Virus record (IMG/VR): IMGVR_UViG_3300037963_005433
Location: 1 to 59,835 of that record
Length of the DNA stretch: 59,835 bases
Source: a virus
Strand: one strand, 5' to 3'
The position numbers and the translations under genes are program-made. This document shows, piece after piece, positions 39,757 to 46,314 of the stretch. Below the pieces are notes generated by a model that was not told the DNA's origin, made no database searches, and saw nothing but the letters and a program-made list of their open reading frames with translations. Numbering within the stretch: position 1 is the first letter of the stretch; the number at the start of each line of letters is the position of its first letter.

Positions 39757-40546
39757 GAATTGAATGTGTATGCTGTGGAAGATGTCCTGGTGGATTAACC
39801 AGGATTACATCCTCACACACCTTGAAATACCGTGATTTGGGATGAAACATAATACCTTCCTTCATTAAATTTCCACAATGTTTTAATCTTCCGATCTCAA
39901 AATCTAATCTTTTTGTAGCCAATATTTGTTGCTGTATTGCAGTCTGAGTATCCACTGCTGTCTTACAACGCTCCTGTAATCCACCATCCAAAGGAATAGA
40001 TAGCGTGGCAGACAGGCCAAAATTAACGTTATTCGAATTCTTTTGCCCAGTGCGCACAGGGACTTGGTACAAAACATCTCCCGGATTTAGCAGATTTCCA
40101 TCATCATCTGCCCGCATGTCATACACATTATCCATATAGTGTGATTCATATGGAACTTGCCAAGAACTACCTGCTGTTACAAAGGGAGTAACGTTCAGCG
40201 TTGGTCCCTGGCAGCTGATTCCATTTGAATAAGTGTTGGTGATGTAGGGTCCTTGTAAAACCTGGATTGCCTGGTTTGTAACTGAACCGCTACTGTTAGC
40301 AATAGGATTAGCAGTTGCACTAACACCACCGACAGTATTGCTGTAAGCCGGAGAAGAAAATAAGGTGGCACAACCTATTGCGTAAAGATAGACGTGGTTT
40401 CTGTGACGCTTTGAATCTCGGTGGTTCTTTCGATCACCGTGTGGTTCGATAGACCTGCACCTTGGTAGGTCTCTGTGAACGTGAAAGCGCCACCAGGTGT
40501 TTGCAACGACCAGTTGGGCTTGTTTTGTAAATCCAAACCAGTCCAT
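39542..40546 (-). CDS. Probable exported protein; start codon uncertain
   Basis: The frame is open from ATG 40546, but the first 52 residues lie inside the upstream gene and look like a shadow. Convincing sequence begins near 40395 with a signal-peptide-like stretch (VYLYAIGCATLFSSPAYS), where no ATG, GTG or TTG exists in frame; an ATA overlaps the upstream TAG. The mature part is beta/coil with PYITNTYSNGISCQGPTLNV and a helical Cys-containing section. The C-terminus is Ser/Gln-rich and antisense to the + gene. Probably a secreted or virion protein of the three-gene exported cluster. Confidence 0.6.
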   Translation of the reverse strand: MDWFGFTKQAQLVVANTWWRFHVHRDLPRCRSIEPHGDRKNHRDSKRHRNHVYLYAIGCATLFSSPAYSNTVGGVSATANPIANSSGSVTNQAIQVLQGPYITNTYSNGISCQGPTLNVTPFVTAGSSWQVPYESHYMDNVYDMRADDDGNLLNPGDVLYQVPVRTGQKNSNNVNFGLSATLSIPLDGGLQERCKTAVDTQTAIQQQILATKRLDFEIGRLKHCGNLMKEGIMFHPKSRYFKVCEDVILVNPPGHLPQHTHSIPISSEPAVKQESHGSDHVEQEHVHAPIQSSSSSQVRQAISSGPSSQSALSVLEASRQAALLIEQRKSQQSQ

Positions 40547-40830
40547 GTGCTAGTGACTCCGTTCACCGTATTGCTGTTTCCAGTAACAGCCCTTGGTGAA
40601 ATACTAGCTCCTGAATGTTTAATATTGGTACCAGTCACAGAATACTGAAAACCCGTGTTGTAGTCCATTGAGTTAATAACTTCAGAAACTTTTGTCGTTG
40701 TTTCTGTCCTGGACGTCATCGACCCCTGCTGGAAGTTGGGAACCACCGGAACGCTATACGCTGACTGAAATAATCCATGAAGAATCCCCAGGATTAAACC
40801 TAGTCCGATACCTTCTTGTAATCGTGTCAT
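40375..40830 (-). CDS. Exported hypothetical protein (151 aa)
   Basis: ATG 40830 directly follows the stop of the upstream gene. The N-terminus (RLQEGIGLGLILGILHGLFQSAYS|VPVV) is a plausible signal peptide. The mature protein is Thr/Ser/Asn-rich beta (TSRTETTTKVSEVINSM; TGNSNTVNGVTSTWTG). I recall related exported proteins in cyanophages and picocyanobacteria, always unassigned. It is likely cotranslated with 40831 and 39542 as one unit. Confidence 0.65.
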   Translation of the reverse strand: MTRLQEGIGLGLILGILHGLFQSAYSVPVVPNFQQGSMTSRTETTTKVSEVINSMDYNTGFQYSVTGTNIKHSGASISPRAVTGNSNTVNGVTSTWTGLDLQNKPNWSLQTPGGAFTFTETYQGAGLSNHTVIERTTEIQSVTETTSIFTQ

Positions 40831-41331
40831 TTATCGCACAGTCACTTCGGTCACAAATTGACCGATCGCAGTTGTACCTGCGCCACCAGGATTGATCGTA
40901 GTAATACCAGCCGAATTGATTACGCCACTTAGGGTACCAGCCACACCGCCTGCAGTGGTAGTCACCGTTCCGTAAGCAGGTAAATTAGACACAGTGCCAG
41001 TGGAAACAGAGACACCTGTAGGAATAGCATCACCATAGGTAAACGACTCAGACAGGCTGAAAGCAGATCCTGAGGTAGAAATTCCATAGCTACCAGCTCT
41101 TAAAGTTGCGGCGGCGGTAACACTTGCGGGTGCGGTCAAGCCACCCATGGTCGAAACACTTGCGTTATTTCCTGCAACAGAATAAGTACTACCAATGCGC
41201 GTTGCTTGTGTAGCAGCAGCATCAACAGTGAGCTGCACCGATGAACTCATTCGATGGATAATATCCGCTTGTGCAGCGCCAGGAGCCAAACTTAATACTG
41301 CAGCTGTAGCCAAGATAGTTTGGGTTTTCAT
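40831..41331 (-). CDS. Exported Ser/Thr/Gly-rich protein (166 aa)
   Basis: A protein from ATG 41331. The signal peptide is clear: MKTQTILATAAVLSLAPGAAQA|D. The mature part is low-complexity beta (Ala, Thr, Ser, Gly, Val) with no cysteine, as in surface or virion proteins. First gene of a minus-strand set of three exported products. The 68 bases between it and the divergent gene at 41400 must hold promoters in both directions; no clear consensus is seen there. Confidence 0.7.
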   Translation of the reverse strand: MKTQTILATAAVLSLAPGAAQADIIHRMSSSVQLTVDAAATQATRIGSTYSVAGNNASVSTMGGLTAPASVTAAATLRAGSYGISTSGSAFSLSESFTYGDAIPTGVSVSTGTVSNLPAYGTVTTTAGGVAGTLSGVINSAGITTINPGGAGTTAIGQFVTEVTVR

Positions 41332-41399
41332 TACTTATAGGTTACTTATACCCCAAGTTTACCATTGGGTAAAATTAGGATTGGGGATTATATCTAACA

Positions 41400-41720
41400 A
41401 TGAAACTAGGACCTAACCCAAAAGAATTGACTGAATACTTAGGTAGTTTAGTTCCAGTAGGTGTCCTCACTTGGGCTTTGGCAGTTTTGACTGCAAGCTA
41501 CCTTGGCATTGCGACCAAGATCGATGCAGCTTTTATTTCGTCTTTGGTAACAAGTGTTCTTGCTGTGTACGGCATCTCTAAAAAAGATGACAGTAAAAAA
41601 GGCACTACAATAAAGAAAGTTACCCCAACCGAAGGCAAGGGTAAAGAAACGTCTCCAGACCAGAAATTCACTGCTCCAAAGATCCCATCGCCGGATACCG
41701 GAAATGAAAAACAAAGCTAG
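41400..41720 (+). CDS. Small two-helix membrane protein, holin candidate
   Basis: A 106-residue protein from ATG 41400. Two hydrophobic helices (about 15-33 SLVPVGVLTWALAVLTASYL, and about 42-58 AAFISSLVTSVLAVYGI) are followed by a charged Lys/Thr/Pro-rich tail. Size and topology fit a class II holin, which would release the endolysin encoded at 25605. Similar topology is also seen in other small phage membrane proteins, so the call is tentative. Confidence 0.55.
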   Translation: MKLGPNPKELTEYLGSLVPVGVLTWALAVLTASYLGIATKIDAAFISSLVTSVLAVYGISKKDDSKKGTTIKKVTPTEGKGKETSPDQKFTAPKIPSPDTGNEKQS

Positions 41721-41865
41721 AGACAAACAAATTAAGGTGAATGTTTGTTGGGAAACAGCAGACGAACGCAAGTGCCACACGTTTAATAAGGACGAAGCCT
41801 ATGCATTAAAAACCGCCATCGAAAATGACGGCGGCACAGTGTGGTGGTTTAGCCCTGTCGAGTGA
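41704..41865 (+). CDS. Small hypothetical protein (53 aa)
   Basis: ATG 41704 lies 17 bases inside the end of the holin-like gene. The product is a compact alpha/beta mini-protein (QIKVNVCWETADERKCHTFN, then EAYALKTAIENDGG and VWWFSPVE). Its TGA directly abuts the TCA (stop) of the convergent minus gene. No family is known to me. Confidence 0.65.
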   Translation: MKNKARDKQIKVNVCWETADERKCHTFNKDEAYALKTAIENDGGTVWWFSPVE

Positions 41866-42027
41866 TCACTCTTTAGGGAATAAGCCGTTCTTGATAAATA
41901 ACACGGCTTGGTCGTCGATGGTGTTGTCCGTACTTTCCGCCAGCTTGGTGAGAAGATCTACGATCAGCTTCTTGACTTGTGCGGAGTTTAGAAAAGCAAA
42001 CAGGACGGGACGAATTAAAGCAATCAT
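41866..42027 (-). CDS. Small conserved cyanophage-type protein (53 aa)
   Basis: Read from ATG 42027 to TGA 41866. The product (IRPVLFAFLNSAQVKKLIVD, then LLTKLAESTDNTIDDQAV and LFPKE) is an amphipathic helical protein that I recall next to lysis-type genes in cyanobacterial phages and genomes. Function is unassigned. Hydrophobicity is moderate, so membrane association is possible. Confidence 0.65.
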   Translation of the reverse strand: MIALIRPVLFAFLNSAQVKKLIVDLLTKLAESTDNTIDDQAVLFIKNGLFPKE

Positions 42028-42049
42028 TTTGTTACCGGTATAGTCTCAC

Positions 42050-42280
42050 TTATTCTACGTATATAGGACGATAAATAAGAATAGATTTTGAAGAGTCAAT
42101 AGCACTGACCTCCAAATCTTCATGTTTAGCAAACCATTTCTTCCAAACTCGATACTGTTTATCAGCCGCAGTTGATTCACAGCAGATAAGAATGGCATCC
42201 CCTGGGGGAATTTCGGTCATCCATTTACGAACCAGGCGGATAGCAATAGCTTGCGTCTTATTGCAATCCTTACCTGTCAA
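42050..42280 (-). CDS. Small hypothetical protein (76 aa)
   Basis: The frame is open to 42499, but the upstream part overlaps another gene. TTG 42280 overlaps the stop of that gene and begins convincing protein (TGKDCNKTQAIAIRLVRKWM, then GDAILICCESTAADKQYRVW). This looks like a small alpha/beta fold with a central hydrophobic strand. No family is recognised. Confidence 0.5.
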   Translation of the reverse strand: MTGKDCNKTQAIAIRLVRKWMTEIPPGDAILICCESTAADKQYRVWKKWFAKHEDLEVSAIDSSKSILIYRPIYVE

Positions 42281-42506
42281 ATTCGTATTCAGGCGTAATA
42301 CGGATCTCCTCCTGTTCTTTTTGTTCAGCCAATCGTTGATCTGACGATGTGACTTGCCGATTGCCATGCTGGCAAGCCAGACGCACCTTCCCTGCGTAAA
42401 AGTCCACGGGAGCAAGCGCACCTTCAAGATCTGGTTCTGGGCTAAAAAAGTCGTCGAAATCTTCCTGGTCCGTCGTATACGCCCAGGTTTCTTCTTCACT
42501 TGCCAT
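42270..42506 (-). CDS. Small acidic protein (78 aa)
   Basis: ATG 42506 shares one base with the stop of the upstream gene. The N-terminal half is acidic and aromatic (SEEETWAYTTDQEDFDDFFS); the second half is basic, with RLACQHGNRQVTSSDQRLAE. No motif is recognised. Coupled start and stop codons link it to the cysteine-rich gene before it. Confidence 0.55.
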   Translation of the reverse strand: MASEEETWAYTTDQEDFDDFFSPEPDLEGALAPVDFYAGKVRLACQHGNRQVTSSDQRLAEQKEQEEIRITPEYEFDR

Positions 42507-42646
42507 CAAACGTCGTAAACTTTACACATTGGAGCAGAAGGATTGTGCTCGCAGTAACACTCTACACAAGTTACTTCGCCTCTATCACATGGACAAGAAG
42601 ACTTTTTACCGAAGAGATTCTTAAACGTTTTAAAGACTTTTTTCAT
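42506..42646 (-). CDS. Tiny cysteine-rich protein (46 aa), possible zinc binder
   Basis: ATG 42646 overlaps the stop of the upstream gene (ATGA). The first 15 residues are basic helix (KKVFKTFKNLFGKK). Then six cysteines in SCPCDRGEVTCVECYCEHNP and APMC could bind a metal. Size and pattern recall small zinc-ribbon host-interaction proteins of phages. Function is unknown. Confidence 0.6.
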   Translation of the reverse strand: MKKVFKTFKNLFGKKSSCPCDRGEVTCVECYCEHNPSAPMCKVYDV

Positions 42647-43368
42647 GGTCTTGTTGCAAGTGGTACAAGAACTTGAGGGAAGGGGTTGTCGGGTGTGTGT
42701 TCCCGATCCCAGGCAGTTTGCCATTCCGACAAGGAGTGTTCGTGTTCAGTCGCCCCAGTAAAGTCTGGGCCTAAGTCACATTGTATTGCACTTACTTCAA
42801 CCGTGTCTTCATAAAGAATCCTGGAAAAATCCTCAAGCAGAAGTAACGGAATCGGATCCGCAATCTCGATAACTATACCAACAGCATAATCAATTAATTC
42901 ATTACGTGTATTTGAAATACACAACATATAGTCGCCAGGATTTAACGTGAAATACAACTCATTCCCACGGTCAATACGAGCAGCATTAAAGGTGTTATAG
43001 AAATCTGAAGTAGCTCCCATGAAGGAACCTGCGTAAGGATATGCAACGTTACCGTCACTATCCCTGGTAGCAATACTGTCTTCTTGAAATATGTTTCTTG
43101 CTTGTATTGGATTGCGATTTAAATCATATGCAGACAGGTTTATATGTTTCGATCTATCACCGCCTTTAGCTGTAATAATCCAGCCAGGTGTATTTAAAGT
43201 AAATTTAAACCAGTGGTTATAAGTATTGCCGCCATAGCCACCCTGGACTACCTGGTTGGTTGGCCCAAGCTTTCCACGGAGATATCGAACCGAGGTCTGT
43301 GCAAATGAGCCAATTGGAAACGGATCACGGGATGTCCGCTGTCTTTGGCTCAATTGGTTACGGGCCAT
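42643..43368 (-). CDS. Hypothetical protein (241 aa), beta-sandwich-like
   Basis: Read from ATG 43368. The region NHWFKFTLNTPGWIITAKGG ... LYFTLNPGDYMLCISNTRNE has the look of a C-terminal prepeptidase (PPC)-type or carbohydrate-binding beta sandwich. The C-terminal 60 residues are acidic helix and loop with a His/Glu cluster (ATEHEHSLSEWQTAWDREHT). TATAAATA lies directly before the ATG on this strand. A virion or cell-surface role is possible. Confidence 0.6.
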   Translation of the reverse strand: MARNQLSQRQRTSRDPFPIGSFAQTSVRYLRGKLGPTNQVVQGGYGGNTYNHWFKFTLNTPGWIITAKGGDRSKHINLSAYDLNRNPIQARNIFQEDSIATRDSDGNVAYPYAGSFMGATSDFYNTFNAARIDRGNELYFTLNPGDYMLCISNTRNELIDYAVGIVIEIADPIPLLLLEDFSRILYEDTVEVSAIQCDLGPDFTGATEHEHSLSEWQTAWDREHTPDNPFPQVLVPLATRP

Positions 43369-43376
43369 TATTTATA
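43369..43376 (-). promoter_or_regulatory. TATAAATA directly before a start codon (minus strand)
   Basis: Reads TATAAATA-ATGGCC on the minus strand, nearly identical to TATAAATAA-ATGGCC at 32940 on the plus strand. Too close to the ATG for a normal promoter with a leader. Confidence 0.3.
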
Positions 43377-43385
43377 ATTATTTGT

Positions 43386-44048
43386 CTATCCTTCATCATA
43401 ATCTGGGGCATCTTTAACACAAAGAGGATGTGCAATAGTCGGTTTGTATTGATTTTGCACTACTTCCTGTGTCTTGCCGAGGAGTCGGGCACGACTCATA
43501 AGCATTAGTTTCTCCGCTTCATATTTTGTACAGAACGGATGAATACGTTTGGGTGGCATGCCTGCGTTCCAAGTAGACACCATATGTAGTGGGTTGCCAC
43601 ACCAAGGGTTTCCGCACACCCTGGTAACCAACATGTTTCCGATATCTCCCCAGGCGGCCTGATAAATCGCTTTGTGGACGGTTATATTTTCTGATTTCTG
43701 CCTGCTATAAATCGCTCGATATGAAGGAAAGCAAATGCGGCGAGGAGTTTTAGTACCCGGTAGATCCAATTTCCAGCACTCATTTATATCAGATACCCCA
43801 ATTCGCTTCCAAAGTTTTTCATATTTAACTTTGTATTCAGGATCCATGTAATTGATATCGAATCCGCAAATGTTGGAGCGAATCTTAAGGACGCAGTGAT
43901 AGCACCAGTGATGCTCCCTGTCTCGAATGGTATGCCCATGAGGACAGACAAATCCTCTGTAGTAACCATGTTCTCGAAGTTCTTGGTCACTGCAAAGATG
44001 TATGTCCCGCACGTAGCGGAACACGGGGACGTTTGTTCTATTTGCCAT
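43386..44048 (-). CDS. Zinc-rich HNH-like endonuclease
   Basis: A 220-residue protein from ATG 44048. The N-terminal half has several Cys/His pairs (FVCPHGHTIRDREHHWCYHC), a zinc-ribbon-like pattern. The C-terminal half has VTRVCGNPWCGNPLHMVSTW, which fits the second half of an HNH motif (C-x-NP-x-C-x-NP-x-H). Many phages carry such free-standing HNH genes beside each other, as here. A missing first His of the motif is possible (HKAIYQAAWG may supply it). Confidence 0.65.
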   Translation of the reverse strand: MANRTNVPVFRYVRDIHLCSDQELREHGYYRGFVCPHGHTIRDREHHWCYHCVLKIRSNICGFDINYMDPEYKVKYEKLWKRIGVSDINECWKLDLPGTKTPRRICFPSYRAIYSRQKSENITVHKAIYQAAWGDIGNMLVTRVCGNPWCGNPLHMVSTWNAGMPPKRIHPFCTKYEAEKLMLMSRARLLGKTQEVVQNQYKPTIAHPLCVKDAPDYDEG

Positions 44049-44049
44049 G

Positions 44050-44376
44050 TCAGCTCCAGGGGTCCAGATAGTGTCGTTGTGGTCTCATTCTGTGACTGAC
44101 TAGCAGCCGCAGACGGTTGTCTTTTTCGGTGTTTAGTACGTCATGAACGACTGCGTGATTGTCTGGACACTCCTTGGTGCGTAGGTAATAGACAATCCGA
44201 TGGGCCAGAAAAATTTCATTGTCGATTGAGACCATGTAATACCCAGTGGGCTTGTCTCGTCTTGTTACAAATTTATCTTTTTCAACCCATTTCAAACCAC
44301 TGGGATGTTCGTCGGTGAGTTCCAAAAGCTCTTGCAATCTCCAAATGGAGGGAAGCTCCTTGTAGACCCGCGACAT
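44050..44376 (-). CDS. HNH homing endonuclease-like protein
   Basis: ATG 44376 gives 108 residues; a GTG 12 bases earlier is an alternative. GYYMVSIDNEIFLAHRIVYY, then CPDNHAVVHDVLNTEKDNRL, follows the pattern of phage HNH enzymes with an AP2/NUMOD-like DNA-binding part (there: G-Y-x-x-V, L-A-H-R, H-x-D-x-x-x-x-x-N-R). One base separates it from the next HNH-like gene. It is the first gene of the minus operon behind the repeat-rich promoter region. Confidence 0.7.
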   Translation of the reverse strand: MSRVYKELPSIWRLQELLELTDEHPSGLKWVEKDKFVTRRDKPTGYYMVSIDNEIFLAHRIVYYLRTKECPDNHAVVHDVLNTEKDNRLRLLVSHRMRPQRHYLDPWS

Positions 44377-44604
44377 AGAAACACACAATGAGAGAGAATT
44401 TTTCTATATCTAGTATAGATGACATCTTGAGCAAGATGTAATGGTTCATTGTGTGTTTTTGTGTGTCTCACGAGAAGCGCAATGAACACGTACATCTTGC
44501 CCAAATTGTCATCTGCTTTACCTATAAAAGAAAATACGTTCATTGTGTGTTTCTCTGCACCGCAGGATTCTTGGTTTGGTCTCAATCTAAGACTTATAGA
44601 CCAT
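44377..44604 (-). promoter_or_regulatory. Repeat-rich non-coding region upstream of HNH operon
   Basis: A gap of about 230 bases. GTTCATTGTGTGTTT occurs at 44444-44458 and 44538-44552, and its inverse (13 bases) at 44379-44391; a partial inverse CAATGAAC lies at 44480-44487. CATCTTG-AG-CAAGATG (44423-44438) is a perfect palindrome with another CATCTTG at 44493-44499; CTATA-TCTAG-TATAG is at 44404-44418. The array looks like repressor or iteron sites. No gene or tRNA is seen. Confidence 0.65.
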
Positions 44605-44633
44605 AAAAAAGCCTCTCGCGGGGGACGAGAGGC
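44605..44633 (-). terminator. Rho-independent terminator after glycosyltransferase gene
   Basis: On the minus strand: GCCTCTCG, seven-base loop, CGAGAGGC, then six T (44605-44610). It ends the minus operon of glycosyltransferase, speD and primase. Confidence 0.9.
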
Positions 44634-44658
44634 TCGGGCAGCTCAACTACGCTCGGGC

Positions 44659-45930
44659 TCAGCTTACCTCAGCCAGGTCCTTTTTCGTGCGCTTTGTCTT
44701 TTTCTTTTTCCTTTTCGATACTGTCTCCAGTTCCACGCCGTGATCGACCTCCTGTAGGACATCCTCAAAAATCCCACCAAATTGCGACGCGACTGTCTCC
44801 CACGCAAATTGCGTATCCGTAGCTCTCTGATAACAGAGTTCCGCAACCGCCTCACGTTTACCGGGGCTTTCGTAAAGTTCCGTAAGGAGTTCAGCCAGGT
44901 GGTCCCCCGACGGGCACGGCATTTCTCGGGCATAGTTCGTGTCTACATCGATGTGGTCACATCGGATCAGCTTGCCATAACCTTCAAAGATTTCTTTGCA
45001 AGATGTGTGGTTCGGGACGATTTGGGCGACCTTACATGCTGCATGTTCAAAGTTGACCAGTCCCCAGCCCTCACCCTTGCAGGTATTTACACCTACGTCA
45101 CAGGCGTTATAGATGCAGTTCAGCATGTCCACCTCGACGTTGGGCGGGTGATCCCCTTGGGATGTACGGATGATTCGACCGTTTGGATCGAGTCCCTGCT
45201 TCTTCATTTCCCGTGCGAAGACCGGCATGATGTCCCAGCCTTGGTCCTTGCCACCCATGTGTAAATACAGCTGAGCGTCCGGTTTGTCCTTGGCAAACTT
45301 GGCAAAAGCTTCGATTGTGATGTCGATACGCTTGCGGAACTGGTTCCGGTTACCGTTGAAAACGATGAAAATATCAGGATCTAGACCCAGTTGCTTTCGG
45401 GCTTCCTTCTTATCCATCGGATAGAACTGATCCGGCGTCATGCCATGAGGAATCACGGCAACAGGCTTGGTGATACCACCGGCAATAAATTCGTGTGCGC
45501 CGAACTCGGTGTAGGAGATGACGGCATCCCACTTGTTGGCTGTGTCGGACAGGCCACCGATCCAGTTGTAGGAGTCCATGGGGGCATAGCCCACGAACTT
45601 AAACTTCTTCTGCTCATGCAGGTCAGCAATCTGTTGGTATTGCTGGTTGATGATCCAAATATCGTTGATGGTGAAGACGATGTCGGGCTTCTCTCGCTCT
45701 ACGATCTCTCGAATCCGTTGCACGCCAAAGGGTTCCGTCTGATATCGGTTGGATGACGGGAACATTTTGTACCGGTCTTGTAACGGTGTTGGATCACCCC
45801 ACCAGTTATGACCGAGGACACAGATTTCGAATTTATCGTCAAGATGTTTGAGCACATTCTCAGTGACACGGGCAAACCCGGTCATGGCGACAATATCCCC
45901 ACACCACAAAAGCTTCGGTTTCTTACTCAT
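44659..45930 (-). CDS. Glycosyltransferase, GT-B fold (GT4-like)
   Basis: A 423-residue protein from ATG 45930. The N-terminal Rossmann half includes LLWCGDIVAMTGFARVTENV and VGYAPMDSYNWIGG. The C-terminal half has FNGNRNQFRKRIDITIEAFA (phosphate-binding Arg/Lys) and CKGEGWGLVNFEHAACKV, the E-x7-E type donor-binding motif of GT4 enzymes. It transfers a sugar from a nucleotide-sugar to an unknown acceptor. The basic tail (KRKKKKTKRTKK) is odd for the family. It lies near the GDP-sugar genes at 51-53 kb. Confidence 0.88.
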   Translation of the reverse strand: MSKKPKLLWCGDIVAMTGFARVTENVLKHLDDKFEICVLGHNWWGDPTPLQDRYKMFPSSNRYQTEPFGVQRIREIVEREKPDIVFTINDIWIINQQYQQIADLHEQKKFKFVGYAPMDSYNWIGGLSDTANKWDAVISYTEFGAHEFIAGGITKPVAVIPHGMTPDQFYPMDKKEARKQLGLDPDIFIVFNGNRNQFRKRIDITIEAFAKFAKDKPDAQLYLHMGGKDQGWDIMPVFAREMKKQGLDPNGRIIRTSQGDHPPNVEVDMLNCIYNACDVGVNTCKGEGWGLVNFEHAACKVAQIVPNHTSCKEIFEGYGKLIRCDHIDVDTNYAREMPCPSGDHLAELLTELYESPGKREAVAELCYQRATDTQFAWETVASQFGGIFEDVLQEVDHGVELETVSKRKKKKTKRTKKDLAEVS

Positions 45931-45954
45931 TTAGCGGTAATATTCTCCACCCAA

Positions 45955-46314
45955 CTATACACAGTTTGAAGGAGTTATCGACCTTACAAGTTCTTTCTCC
46001 TCTACATTTTCAGCGGCAAGTCTATTTTTTAAATATTGTGCAGCTGCGTGAGTATCTGTTTCTTCTCCGCAGGTATAAAGATCGATAGCGCAGTAGCCGA
46101 TCTCAGGCCAGGTGTGGATTGAAGCGTGGGATTCGGCAAGGAGTGCCAAGACGGTCACCCCTTGTGGTTCGAATTTATTACTGATAATCCGCAAAACGTT
46201 AGCTTTTGCCATCCGTAATGCGGCTTCCAGTGCTTGCACCAGTAGCTGACGGTCATCCAGCACAATTTTGCTGCATCCGTACATGTCCAGAATCAGGTGC
46301 CGACCGTCGCTCAT
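45955..46314 (-). CDS. speD: S-adenosylmethionine decarboxylase proenzyme
   Basis: A 119-residue protein from ATG 46314, overlapping the primase stop by four bases. LLAESHASIHTWPE carries the Glu61-Ser62 self-cleavage site that creates the pyruvoyl group, plus His67; Cys82 in DLYTCGEE completes the catalytic set. It makes decarboxylated AdoMet for spermidine synthesis. speD is a known auxiliary metabolic gene of marine cyanophages, thought to change host polyamine levels during infection. The length matches bacterial-type SpeD. Confidence 0.95.
   Translation of the reverse strand: MSDGRHLILDMYGCSKIVLDDRQLLVQALEAALRMAKANVLRIISNKFEPQGVTVLALLAESHASIHTWPEIGYCAIDLYTCGEETDTHAAAQYLKNRLAAENVEEKELVRSITPSNCV

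Noticed and set aside
42281-42499. N-terminal extension of the minus gene 42050-42280.
   Set aside because: The extension overlaps a coupled acidic gene and has the basic, irregular composition of a shadow frame.
44389-44604. Small + strand frame through the intergenic repeats (44449-44757).
   Set aside because: It runs through the iteron-like repeats and the terminator and has no ribosome site or natural composition.
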